NCBI GenBank assembly: GCA_934162665.1
Contig: CAKPJN010000008.1
Location: forward strand, 3,732 to 67,731
DNA length: 64,000 nt
Reading direction: 5' to 3'
DNA from: an uncultured Bacilli bacterium
GTDB taxonomy: Bacteria; Bacillota_I; Bacilli_A; RF39; UBA660
A program made the position numbers and the translations under genes. The notes under the pieces are model-generated. The model saw only the letters and a program-made list of their open reading frames with translations, ran no database searches and was not told the DNA's origin. This document shows, piece after piece, positions 36,339-45,415 of this stretch. Every line of letters begins with the position of its first letter. The first letter of the stretch is position 1.

Positions 36339-37043
36339 TTAGTCACTGCAGTTTTCATTTAACTTTAGTGGTACCTTATATGAAGTTGTTTTATCATTAT
36401 AATCAGTTGCGTTTATTTGCAAATATAGTTTTGCTTCTTTGAAGTTACTACAACTTGATTTATATTTATCAATATTAAAATTTACATCTTTTAGATAATC
36501 TTCTAAAGTAATATTTTTTTGTTTTTCGTTGCCACAATCGCTAATTTTAATTAAAGTATTTCCATCTGATTCATAAAGTGTACATTCAATATTTTTATAT
36601 TTAGTAGTATCATTTCCACCACAATAGTTAATATTAGAGATAAATATTGAAGATTTGGTTTTATTATAAGCAACACTTCCAGTAATATTAAATTGTTCAC
36701 AAGTGGTTGATAGTGTTTTGAACTCATAATTATTACTATTTAAAAGATTTATCACTAAAACTATAATTATTACTAAAAATATGATGATTATTAAACTAAT
36801 AAATTTTTTTGAGGGATGAATAGAATCTTTTTTCTTTTTTTCTCCAGTTAAAATATCATTGATATTAATATTAAATTCTTCGCTAATTTGTTTTAGTACA
36901 GAGATATCAGGAATATTTTTCCCATTTTCCCATTTAGATACAGCTTGATAAGTTACTCCTAAAATAGATGCTAAATCTTGTTGAGTTAAATTATTCTCTG
37001 TTCTTAAATTTTTGATAAATTTTCCGATTTTTTCTTGGTCCAT
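36339..37043 (-). CDS. XRE-type regulator with membrane segment
   Basis: The 234-residue protein has an HTH_3 domain (about 7-62: 'IKNLRTENNLTQQDLASILG', 'VTYQAVSKWENGKNIPDISV') followed by a membrane helix (about 79-100, 'FISLIIIIFLVIIIVLVINL') and an outside domain with two conserved Cys pairs. Such proteins often bind their own promoter. It points away from the recombinase operon, so it may control it, but that is inference. AAAGGAAAAT precedes the start. Confidence 0.85.
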   Translation of the reverse strand: MDQEKIGKFIKNLRTENNLTQQDLASILGVTYQAVSKWENGKNIPDISVLKQISEEFNININDILTGEKKKKDSIHPSKKFISLIIIIFLVIIIVLVINLLNSNNYEFKTLSTTCEQFNITGSVAYNKTKSSIFISNINYCGGNDTTKYKNIECTLYESDGNTLIKISDCGNEKQKNITLEDYLKDVNFNIDKYKSSCSNFKEAKLYLQINATDYNDKTTSYKVPLKLNENCSD

Positions 37044-37179
37044 ATTTATTTTCCTTTTTTTAAATAATTTATAATAGTTATTATATCATATCTTTTTAGA
37101 ACTTATAATCTTTTAGTTAATTATAAATAATCATTCTCATATTTTTCTCATAGATTTAATTGATGGGAGTTGATTTTTA

Positions 37180-37329
37180 TTGAAGAAAAAAGCAATTGAA
37201 TACATTTATCAAGAAGAATATTTAGTCTCTGATGATAATTTAGATAAGGAAAGACTAGAGTTTATATTTAATAAAAAATATTATGATATTATTACAAAAA
37301 CAGAAAAAGAGAATATAAAATATGATTAG
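37180..37329 (+). CDS. Small ORF upstream of the serine recombinase
   Basis: This 49-residue reading frame starts at TTG with GGGAG 10-12 nt upstream and is absent from a 60-codon ORF search. It reads 'KKKAIEYIYQEEYLVSDDN' then 'LEFIFNKKYYDIITKTEKEN', charged and helical. It overlaps the recombinase start by 8 bp, so the two are probably co-translated. It could be a recombination directionality or regulatory factor; that is conjecture from position and size. Confidence 0.5.
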   Translation: MKKKAIEYIYQEEYLVSDDNLDKERLEFIFNKKYYDIITKTEKENIKYD

Positions 37330-39400
37330 TGATAATAAATTACGAGTAGCGCTATACTTAAGATTATCTGATGAAGATAGATGTAAATTAAATGATTTTC
37401 AATTATCAGAAAGTATTAAAAATCAAGAACGAATGTTAGTTGATTACGCTAATGATAAAGGTTGGAAAATTGTTGGTATATACAATGATGAAGATTATTC
37501 TGGGGCTGATGATAATAGACCCGAATTTAATAAATTATTAAAGGTATGTGAAAATAGAATGGTTGATATTGTCTTGTGTAAAACACAATCTAGGTTTACA
37601 CGTGATATGGAAATTGTTGAAAAATATCTACATAATAAATTTAGAGAATGGAATATAAGATTTATAGGGATTGTTGACAATGCGGATACAGCTAATATTG
37701 GAAATAAAAAACAGCGACAGATTAATGGTTTAATTAATGAGTGGTATTTAGAAGATACTTCGATTAATATTAGAGAAACTTTAAGAAATAAAAGAGAAAA
37801 TGGACAATTTACTGGTAGTTTTGCCCCATATGGATATATGCGTGATCCTTTGAATAAAAATCATTTGATTCCAGATTTTGTTGCAGCTTTAGTAGTTAAG
37901 CGTATATTTATTGAATATTCTAATGGTTATGGATTACATAAAATTGTGACAGGTCTTTCTAATGATAATATATTGAGTCCATTAGAATATAAAATAATGA
38001 ATAATTGTAAATTAAAAATACCTATTACTAAAAAATATAATGATTTAAAATATATTAATAAAACTGGAAATTATATAATTAGTGTTAATTATTTTAATAA
38101 TACTGGTAGGATATTAAACAATCTAGTTACTATAAACTTTTTAACTTCTAATTTCAAAGATTTTTCTGATATAGTTAGAATTAAACTAATTAAAAATAAT
38201 AATAAGTTACTTAAAATTTATTACTCTTTAACAAAGTTAGAAGATCTTGATATTAGATATATTAATAATAACTGCTCTATAAAAAATATTGATTTTAATG
38301 ATGGAAATTGGATAGAGATTGATAACTACTCTGATATACCAAATGATGTTAGTTGTATAGCTACATATGTAGAAAATCTAGATCGGATGAATGATGTTAG
38401 TTATGAATTGGAAGTCAAATTAAAAGAAAATAAAAATAAGTTAAAATATTTTTATCAAGTTTTTTCTTTTATCGGAAATGATAATCAAGAATTTGATTTT
38501 AATATTAAAATTAGAAATAAGTATAGATGGAATGAACAAACTATTAAGAGAATTTTAAAAGATGAGGTTTATATTGGTAATTTAGTTCAGTTTAAAACAA
38601 CTAATGTTAGTTATAAAAATAAAAAAATCATTTATAATGATGAAAGTATTTGGATCAGATCAAATGATACTCATGAAGCAATCGTTGCTAAAGATGTTTG
38701 GGATAATGTACAAAAAAGAATCAAAAATAGAAGGAAATCTTGTAAAAGCGGTAGAGTTCATTTATTAGCTGGGAAAGTCTTTTGTGAAAATTGTGGTAGA
38801 TTATTTTGTAAATGTGGCAAAAATAATTCAAATGGTTATTCTTATTTATGTTGCAAAGAAAAAAATAATAAATGGGCTAATTGTAATAATACTAAGTATA
38901 TAAAGGAAGAAGATTTACATCAGTTTATTATTGATAAATTTAATGATTTAATTAATAAGTTTTATAATTTTGATTTGTTACTAAAAATAAATGATGATGT
39001 AGTAGATAATAATATATTTAAAGAAAAAATTAAGGGATTAGAAAATGAAGAATTTAGTATTAATGAAAAATTAGATAAAAAAAGTAATTACTTACAAAAT
39101 TTATATGAAGATTTTAAAAATGGTATAATTGATAATAATGAATATAAAAGTTTAAAAGAAAAATATAGGGATGATATTAGTTTTTTAAATAATAGAATTA
39201 GAAAATTAAAAAAAGAGCTAGATGATATTTATGATTATCAGAAAGAATTAAAGAATAATACTAGTGTTTTTATAAAATATAAAAGAATCTCTATTCTTAA
39301 TCATTACATTGTGGATAATTTTATTGAAAAAGTAATTATTGGGGATTATGATAATAAGAATAATCAAAGAAAAGTTAAAATAATTTGGAACTTTAAATAG
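37322..39400 (+). CDS. Large serine recombinase with internal insertion
   Basis: The 692-residue protein has the resolvase catalytic domain (about 7-150) with the nucleophile Ser16 in 'ALYLRLSDED' and the conserved 'SRFTRD'. A recombinase DNA-binding domain follows, split by an extra segment (about 222-400) between 'GLSNDNILSP' and 'YRWNEQTIKRILKDEVYIGN'. A zinc ribbon ('FCENCGRLFCKCGK', about 487-500) and a C-terminal coiled coil end the protein. It matches large serine recombinases of phage and skin-like elements. Its stop codon is inside the right attachment arm and just before the collagen 3' part. Confidence 0.92.
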   Translation: MISDNKLRVALYLRLSDEDRCKLNDFQLSESIKNQERMLVDYANDKGWKIVGIYNDEDYSGADDNRPEFNKLLKVCENRMVDIVLCKTQSRFTRDMEIVEKYLHNKFREWNIRFIGIVDNADTANIGNKKQRQINGLINEWYLEDTSINIRETLRNKRENGQFTGSFAPYGYMRDPLNKNHLIPDFVAALVVKRIFIEYSNGYGLHKIVTGLSNDNILSPLEYKIMNNCKLKIPITKKYNDLKYINKTGNYIISVNYFNNTGRILNNLVTINFLTSNFKDFSDIVRIKLIKNNNKLLKIYYSLTKLEDLDIRYINNNCSIKNIDFNDGNWIEIDNYSDIPNDVSCIATYVENLDRMNDVSYELEVKLKENKNKLKYFYQVFSFIGNDNQEFDFNIKIRNKYRWNEQTIKRILKDEVYIGNLVQFKTTNVSYKNKKIIYNDESIWIRSNDTHEAIVAKDVWDNVQKRIKNRRKSCKSGRVHLLAGKVFCENCGRLFCKCGKNNSNGYSYLCCKEKNNKWANCNNTKYIKEEDLHQFIIDKFNDLINKFYNFDLLLKINDDVVDNNIFKEKIKGLENEEFSINEKLDKKSNYLQNLYEDFKNGIIDNNEYKSLKEKYRDDISFLNNRIRKLKKELDDIYDYQKELKNNTSVFIKYKRISILNHYIVDNFIEKVIIGDYDNKNNQRKVKIIWNFK

Positions 39401-40456
39401 AAGATATATAGTTATGAAGGGACTGGTCCTACTGGAGCAACTGGTATCACAGGAGCAACTGGACCTACCGGACCTACTGGTATCACAGGAGCAACTGGGC
39501 CTACTGGACCTACCGGTATCACTGGACCAACTGGACCTACTGGACCTACTGGTATCACAGGAGCAACTGGACCTACCGGACCTACTGGTATCACAGGAGC
39601 AACTGGACCTACCGGACCTACTGGTATCACTGGACCAACTGGACCTACTGGACCTACTGGTATCACTGGACCAACTGGACCTACTGGTATCACTGGACCT
39701 ACTGGACCAACTGGACCAACTGGACCTACTGGTATCACTGGACCTACTGGACCAACTGGACCAACTGGACCTACAGGTGAAGCTGGTACAGCTGATACGA
39801 TAGAAATTCGTAATACGACGACTGGTGATCCAGGTACACCGGCTTCTGTAACTGATGTTACAGGTTCACCAAATCATGTACTTGATTTTGTAATTCCTAG
39901 AAGTTTCGATGGTGTAGATGGAGCTACTGGTCCTACAGGACCTACTGGTCCTACTGGTCCTACTGGAAGCTGTACTTGTACTTGTTCTTCAACCGGTCAA
40001 TTATTACTAAATGGTGGAATGGAAGAAGTAGTAAATAATAAACCTATTGATTGGACTTTTACAAATCCGGATGGTGTAACGTCTGTATCTGCTCAAGGTA
40101 GAGTTCATACAGGAAACTTTGCAGTTAATATTGTAAATGGATCAGCAATTTCACAAACAGTATCAGTTAGTACAGGTGGATGTTTCTATGATTTTTCATT
40201 CTTTGCTAGAGGTGAAGAAAGTCAAGTAGGATTTACTGCTACTGTTACTTTTGATACAACAACCGGACCAGTTACGGGAGCGACTATTACAGTTCGTCAA
40301 CAAGATCTTTCAACTTATAATGGACAATTCCAATTTTTCAGAACTACTACAACTCAAGCGCCAATTAATACAACAGCAATTACTGTTACCATTCTTGTAG
40401 ATGCAGAAGGAAGTCAATCATTAGATTTAGATGATGTATCTTTAACTGTTGATTAG
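39401..40456 (+). CDS. 3' part of the split collagen-like spore surface gene
   Basis: The frame opens after a stop at 39398-39400 and has no start codon until 40019, so it is not expressible alone in full length. It holds 50 or more Gly-X-Thr/Pro triplets, a non-collagen block 'GTADTIEIRNTTTGDPGTPA' ending 'LDFVIPRSFDG', more triplets, a CTCTC cluster and a C-terminal domain (40000-40456, 'QLLLNGGMEEVVNNKPIDWT' to 'SLDLDDVSLTVD') resembling NTTRR/CBM-like spore proteins. Excision of 33798-39421 would supply the start from 33591. It ends at a bidirectional terminator. Confidence 0.8.
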   Translation, partial: KIYSYEGTGPTGATGITGATGPTGPTGITGATGPTGPTGITGPTGPTGPTGITGATGPTGPTGITGATGPTGPTGITGPTGPTGPTGITGPTGPTGITGPTGPTGPTGPTGITGPTGPTGPTGPTGEAGTADTIEIRNTTTGDPGTPASVTDVTGSPNHVLDFVIPRSFDGVDGATGPTGPTGPTGPTGSCTCTCSSTGQLLLNGGMEEVVNNKPIDWTFTNPDGVTSVSAQGRVHTGNFAVNIVNGSAISQTVSVSTGGCFYDFSFFARGEESQVGFTATVTFDTTTGPVTGATITVRQQDLSTYNGQFQFFRTTTTQAPINTTAITVTILVDAEGSQSLDLDDVSLTVD

Positions 40457-40474
40457 TATCTTGGTAAATAGCAT

Positions 40475-40514
40475 AAAAAAAACGATTTAGGAATTATATC
40501 TAAACCGTTTTTTT
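40475..40514. terminator. Bidirectional terminator between collagen gene and P-ATPase
   Basis: CGATTTAG (40483-40490) pairs with CTAAACCG (40500-40507); on the plus strand there is an A-C mismatch, on the minus strand a G-U pair, so it is stronger in that direction. A and T runs flank it. Confidence 0.75.
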
Positions 40515-43154
40515 GTTTACCAATTTTTTATTTATATATTTATATATTTCCATGGTTAATAATATAATTGTTGATAACATGAATAAATATATTAAATGTA
40601 ATATTGGAATACTTTCTGTTTTTAAGAATTTACTTAATATCGGTACTTCCATTACAATAATTTGGAGTACAATGGCTCCTATTATTGTGACAATTACAAG
40701 TGGATTTGTAAGTGGAACTTTAAATGTTGATTCTACTTCACTTCTACAATTTAATACATGCATATTTTGAATAAATACCATAAATGCCATTACATACCCA
40801 CGAGCAGCTGATATATCCATATTTAATACATTAATTAAATAATCCCAAATTATAAATACTAAAATACCTATTGTTAATCCAGATACTAAGACTTCTTTAA
40901 TTAAACTTTTATTAAATAATGATTCTTTTGGACTTCTTGGAGGTTCTTTCATTATTTGTTTTTCTGCTTTTTCAAATGATAAGGCGAAATCCTGTAATCC
41001 ATCAGTTACAACATTTAACCATAATAATTGAATAGCAACTAATGGCATTGGAAGATCAAATATTATTGATAATAAAACAAATAACACTTCTGCAAATCCA
41101 CATGATAGTAACATATAACTAACTTTTCTGATATTACTATAGGCATTTCTACCCTCTTTAATACCAGATACTATTGATTTAAAATTATCATCAATAATGA
41201 TCATAGATGAAGTTTCTTTAGCAACATCTGTTCCACTACCCATTGCGATCCCTATATTTGCACTTTTTAAAGCTGGAGCATCATTTACTCCGTCTCCTGT
41301 TACTGCTACAAACTCACCTTGTCTTTTATAAGATTCAACTATTTCTAATTTTTCTATAGGAGTTACTCTAGAGAATACTTTTTTACTTTTTACAAATTTA
41401 TCAAATTCTAATTTACCCATTTCTAAATATTCTTTTATTTCATCACCTGCTGTGACTTCATCAAAGTTAGTTACAAGGTTTAATTCTTTGGCAATAGAAA
41501 AAGCAGTTAATGGATGATCTCCTGTAATCATTATGACTTTAATTCCAGCATCATTTGCTTCTTTTAGAGAATCTTTTACTTCTTCTCTGATTGGATCTAT
41601 AAAAGCAACTAGTCCAACAAAGTTTAAATTCTTTAGGTCATCTTCATTATATTCTTCTTTTTCTTTAACTTTTTTACTGGCAAAAGCAATTACTCTATAG
41701 CCATCTTTAGCTAATTCATCATTTTGACTTTTTAATAATTTATAATTAATCTTTTCTTTGTTTTCTCCCATTGTAGAGCAAAAACTACATACTTTTTCTA
41801 ATGAACCTTTTATTGTACAGTATGTTTTATTAGCATCTTTATAGAAAGCAGCAGAATACTTGTTTTCGGATTCATAAGGTATACTTGATATTATATCTAA
41901 ATTATTAGTATTGATATTTAATTTTTTTCCTAGTGATAATAGTGCAATATCAATAGAATCTCCAAAATATTCCCATTTATTATTTCTTTTTTCTAATAGT
42001 GATTCATTGTTAATTACACCTAGTGTTGATATAAATTTAGCTTCTTCTAAAGATTCTTTATTGATTCCTATTACTTTTCCTTTATCATTGTATCCGCTTC
42101 CTTCTATTTCAAAAGTAGAATTATCAGGAAGAACAATTTTTTTCGCAGTTTGTTCATTTACTGTTAATGTTCCTGTTTTATCACTAGCTATAATTGTACA
42201 ACTACCTAGACTCTCAACAGAATTTAGTTTTTTAACAATAACATTTTTTTTGGACATTCTATTAGACGCTATAGTTAAGGCCATTGTAAGTGCTAGTGGT
42301 AGACCTTCTGGCATAGCTGAGACGGAAAGAGATATTACTAATAAGAAGATATCATTAGTTTTATAACCTTTTAAATATAATATAGCAGATATTATAATTC
42401 CTATTATGACAATTAAAATACTGATTTGTTTAGAAAATTTTTCCATACGAATAGTAAGTGGTGATTTTTCTTCTTTTGTTTTAATTACTTTATCAGCTAT
42501 TTTTCCTATTTCAGTTTCTATTCCTGTTTTTACTACTATCGCTTCAGCACGTCCTGTAATTACAGATGTACCAGCAAAAAGCATATTTTTTTGTTCTGTT
42601 AAGGAAACTATCTTTTCAATGTCATCGTTATTTTTAACGATTGCTAGGCTTTCACCTGTTAATACTGACTCATTAACTTGAAAGTTATAACATTTTATAA
42701 TTCTTAAATCAGCACTTATTTTATCACCTGATTCTAGTAATACTATATCTCCTGGAACAAGCATATTTGAATTAATTTCTTGTTCTTTTTCATCTCTTAG
42801 AACTTTAACGGTAACTTTAATCATATCAGATAATGCTTCTGCGTTTTTTAATGCTTTCCATTCCTGAAAAGTTCCCATTAATAAATCTACTAAAACTATA
42901 AAAAAGATTGCAGCTGAATCAATATATTCTTCAATAATTAAACAAAAGATAATCGTTACAAGCAATACTAGAACAATAGGATCTTTTAATTCATTAATAA
43001 ATATTTTTAATATATTATCTTTATTTTGTTTAGGTAACTCATTTGTTCCGTATCTTGTTAGTCTTTCTTTTGCCTCTTTTTCAGTTAGCCCATTTTGACG
43101 GGATGATAGTCTTTCTATAGCTTCATCTACTGATAAATTATACCATTCGTTCAT
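40500..43154 (-). CDS. Ca2+-type (P2) cation-transporting ATPase
   Basis: The 884-residue transporter has the P-type features: 'VLLVTIIFCLIIEEY' first helices, actuator 'VNESVLTGESLAI', phosphorylation motif 'IIASDKTGTLTVNEQTA', nucleotide motif 'KGSLEKVC', 'MITGDHPLTAFSIAKEL' and 'VTGDGVNDAPALKSANIGIA'. The transmembrane 'AMPEGLPLALTMAL' (PEGLP) is typical of Ca2+ pumps of SERCA/PMCA type. It probably exports Ca2+ (or Mn2+). About ten membrane helices are expected. AAAAGAGG precedes the start; terminator is shared with the collagen gene. Confidence 0.93.
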   Translation of the reverse strand: MNEWYNLSVDEAIERLSSRQNGLTEKEAKERLTRYGTNELPKQNKDNILKIFINELKDPIVLVLLVTIIFCLIIEEYIDSAAIFFIVLVDLLMGTFQEWKALKNAEALSDMIKVTVKVLRDEKEQEINSNMLVPGDIVLLESGDKISADLRIIKCYNFQVNESVLTGESLAIVKNNDDIEKIVSLTEQKNMLFAGTSVITGRAEAIVVKTGIETEIGKIADKVIKTKEEKSPLTIRMEKFSKQISILIVIIGIIISAILYLKGYKTNDIFLLVISLSVSAMPEGLPLALTMALTIASNRMSKKNVIVKKLNSVESLGSCTIIASDKTGTLTVNEQTAKKIVLPDNSTFEIEGSGYNDKGKVIGINKESLEEAKFISTLGVINNESLLEKRNNKWEYFGDSIDIALLSLGKKLNINTNNLDIISSIPYESENKYSAAFYKDANKTYCTIKGSLEKVCSFCSTMGENKEKINYKLLKSQNDELAKDGYRVIAFASKKVKEKEEYNEDDLKNLNFVGLVAFIDPIREEVKDSLKEANDAGIKVIMITGDHPLTAFSIAKELNLVTNFDEVTAGDEIKEYLEMGKLEFDKFVKSKKVFSRVTPIEKLEIVESYKRQGEFVAVTGDGVNDAPALKSANIGIAMGSGTDVAKETSSMIIIDDNFKSIVSGIKEGRNAYSNIRKVSYMLLSCGFAEVLFVLLSIIFDLPMPLVAIQLLWLNVVTDGLQDFALSFEKAEKQIMKEPPRSPKESLFNKSLIKEVLVSGLTIGILVFIIWDYLINVLNMDISAARGYVMAFMVFIQNMHVLNCRSEVESTFKVPLTNPLVIVTIIGAIVLQIIVMEVPILSKFLKTESIPILHLIYLFMLSTIILLTMEIYKYINKKLVNKKTV

Positions 43155-43259
43155 TTTATACCTCTTTTCATTTTTAATTAGTATATCTTACGTATTGTTA
43201 ATTATATCATATAATTTATTATTTGCTAATAATAAAAGCATGGATTTAAATCCACACTT

Positions 43260-44084
43260 TTAAAAATTTCCATTTTGATACATATGATAACCAATAGTTA
43301 TTTTAGCAACTGTTCCTTGAATATAAATTTTTACTTTTCCAAATTGTACAGTTTCTATTACTGCTGTTGTACCATTATCTTTATATTCATATATATAATA
43401 ACTTAATCCACCAAATTTTTCAGGGTTCAGACTGCCTTTGGCATTCTTTTTTATTGGGGCATCATTTAAATTATAAAAATTCCATTTTGAAATAATTGGA
43501 GGTAAATTGACATAGTTTTTTTCATTATCATTTCCACTTACTGGTACTTTATCTGTGGTTTTCCAATTTCCTCCCATACCATTTAAAATATTAGTATTAT
43601 CTATGAAATAGCAATCATCTAAATCATATTCATTATTGAACATGTAGTTACCAGAACTATTTTTATACCAGGATGTATCAGCACTTTGACTTATTTCAAT
43701 ATGGCAATGTACACCTGTTGCATTACCTTTTGTTCCCATATTTCCAAGTTGTGATCCTTGAGGTACTACTTGCCCTACTTTTACGTCCATTGTATCATCA
43801 TGTGCTGTCATAAATGTTGCATATTCAATTCTGCCATTTGAAAATCTTACTTTATTCGTTGATTGCCACATTACTTGACCACTTTCTGGATAAGTTTTTA
43901 GACATTTACAACTACATGGGGCATAATAAGGATATCTCACTCCCACTTGAATACCTCTAACATCATTAGCCATTATTCCTTTATGAGTATATATACTATT
44001 ACTTCCTTGGGTAATATACATATCTGTAAATGGACAAAGGAAATCTTCAATACCGCCTCTTATACTTTTTTGCCCTTTTAACAT
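43260..44084 (-). CDS. M23-family metallopeptidase (endolysin-like)
   Basis: The 274-residue protein has an LytM/M23 domain with zinc ligands in 'YTHKGIMANDV' (H and D) and 'GVHCHIEIS' (HxH). A C-terminal region (about 205-274) with 'YYIYEYKDNGTTAVIETVQF' is probably a cell-wall or substrate-binding domain. There is no signal peptide, which fits a phage-type endolysin or a mother-cell enzyme. No other phage gene is near. It cleaves peptide cross-links in peptidoglycan. AAAGAGGTGA precedes the start. Confidence 0.82.
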   Translation of the reverse strand: MLKGQKSIRGGIEDFLCPFTDMYITQGSNSIYTHKGIMANDVRGIQVGVRYPYYAPCSCKCLKTYPESGQVMWQSTNKVRFSNGRIEYATFMTAHDDTMDVKVGQVVPQGSQLGNMGTKGNATGVHCHIEISQSADTSWYKNSSGNYMFNNEYDLDDCYFIDNTNILNGMGGNWKTTDKVPVSGNDNEKNYVNLPPIISKWNFYNLNDAPIKKNAKGSLNPEKFGGLSYYIYEYKDNGTTAVIETVQFGKVKIYIQGTVAKITIGYHMYQNGNF

Positions 44085-44250
44085 ATATTCACCTCTTTAC
44101 AATAAATAATTATAGATATTTAAATATCTTACTTATATAATATGAGGCCATCTATTTTGTGATTATTATAATTAACACCTTATTTTTATATTATTAGTAA
44201 TATTTAATATTTTTTTAGCTATTAATCATAAATTACTAATGGAGGTTATT

Positions 44251-45339
44251 ATGGGAAAATATAAAGTTTGTGTTTATGCTATTAGTAAAAATGAAGAAAA
44301 GTTTGTTGAAAGATGGGTATCTTCTATGAAGGAGGCTGATTCAATCTATGTTCTAGATACTGGTTCTTCTGATAATACTGTGGAAAAGTTAAAAAGTCTT
44401 GGAGTTAATGTTTCTTCCAAGATTATAGATCCATTTAGATTTGATGTTGCAAGAAATGAGTCTTTAGATTTAGTTCCAATGGATGCAGATATTTGTGTTT
44501 GTACTGATTTAGATGAGGTCTTACTACCTGGTTGGAGAGATGAGTTAGAAAAAAATTGGTGTGATAATACTACACGTGCAAGATATAATTATAATTGGAG
44601 CCTAGATAAAGATAATCGTCCTATTATTAATTTTTATATTGAAAAAATTCATACAAGAAAAAATTATTCTTGGACGCATCCTGTTCATGAAGTATTAAAA
44701 TATGAAAATGGAAATGAGAATACTATAATTATTGATGGGATTACTTTAAATCATTATCCAGATTCTAAAAAATCTCGTGGTAGTTATCTTCCATTATTAG
44801 AATTATCTGTTAAAGAAAGTCCAGAAGATGATAGAAATATGCATTATTTAGGACGAGAATACATGTATTATGGTCGATTTGAAGAAAGTATTAAGACTTT
44901 AAAAAAACATCTTAAATTAAAAACTGCTACTTGGAAAGATGAAAGAGCTGCATCTATGAGATTTATTGCTAGATGTTATAAAAATCTAGAAAACTATGAT
45001 GAGGCTAGAATTTGGTTTGATAAAGCTATTAATGAAGCTCCCTATTTAAGAGATGCCTATATTGAAAAGGCTATACTTGAATATAGTTTGAATAATTATG
45101 ATGAGGTAGAAAAATATTGTCTTAAGGCATTACAAATTCATGAACATACAAAATCATATATTAATGAAGTATTCAGTTGGGATAACACAGTTTATGATCT
45201 TTTATCTATTAGTGCTTATTATTTAGGAAAATATAATTATGCAGTATACTTTGTCGATTTGGCTTTAGAATATACACCAGATGATGAGAGACTTTTAAAT
45301 AATAGAAAAATATTTTTAGAAAAAGATAATTCAAAATAA
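44251..45339 (+). CDS. Family 2 glycosyltransferase with TPR-like tail
   Basis: The 362-residue protein starts MGKYKVCVYAISKNEEKFVE, the GT2 (WcaA/SunS-like) opening, with a DxD-type motif in 'VCTDLDEVLLPGW'. The C-terminal half has tetratricopeptide-like helices ('YLGREYMYYGRFEESIKTLK', 'FIARCYKNLENYDEARIWFD'). It transfers a sugar to an unknown acceptor, possibly a peptide or protein. The start at 44251 is set by GGAGG; an earlier ATG at 44239 contains that site. It is monocistronic. Confidence 0.85.
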   Translation: MGKYKVCVYAISKNEEKFVERWVSSMKEADSIYVLDTGSSDNTVEKLKSLGVNVSSKIIDPFRFDVARNESLDLVPMDADICVCTDLDEVLLPGWRDELEKNWCDNTTRARYNYNWSLDKDNRPIINFYIEKIHTRKNYSWTHPVHEVLKYENGNENTIIIDGITLNHYPDSKKSRGSYLPLLELSVKESPEDDRNMHYLGREYMYYGRFEESIKTLKKHLKLKTATWKDERAASMRFIARCYKNLENYDEARIWFDKAINEAPYLRDAYIEKAILEYSLNNYDEVEKYCLKALQIHEHTKSYINEVFSWDNTVYDLLSISAYYLGKYNYAVYFVDLALEYTPDDERLLNNRKIFLEKDNSK

Positions 45340-45415
45340 TAATTAAGTAAAATATTTTTAAATTTATCAATATTCATGATATACTTTACTTACTTTGATG
45401 TTTGGAGATGTTATT

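Larger units (their letters stand above)
33798..39433 (+). mobile_element. Candidate skin-like element inserted in a collagen-like gene (5.6 kb)
   Basis: The two ends carry near-repeats ACTGGACCAACT (33798-33809) and ACTGGTCCTACT (39422-39433), 10 of 12 identical, both at the same codon phase. Element-side arms at 33810-33830 and, inverted, at 39400-39420 agree at 15 of 21 positions, as expected for serine-recombinase attP half-sites. Cargo in order: ncRNA copy 2, arylsulfotransferase-like gene, XRE regulator, small ORF, serine recombinase. Excision would fuse the collagen gene halves in frame. Confidence 0.7.

Noticed and set aside
39425..39780. CRISPR-like short repeated units
   Set aside because: Units are contiguous, encode collagen triplets in frame and have no unique spacers.
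39412..39803. Open frames on both strands over the collagen region (Leu/Asp/Gln-rich and Gly-Pro-Val-rich)
   Set aside because: They are frame shadows of the Gly-X-Thr triplet repeat; no ribosome sites and no plausible protein.
43260..44084. Prophage around the M23 endopeptidase
   Set aside because: No capsid, tail, holin or integrase genes are nearby; a single enzyme is not enough.
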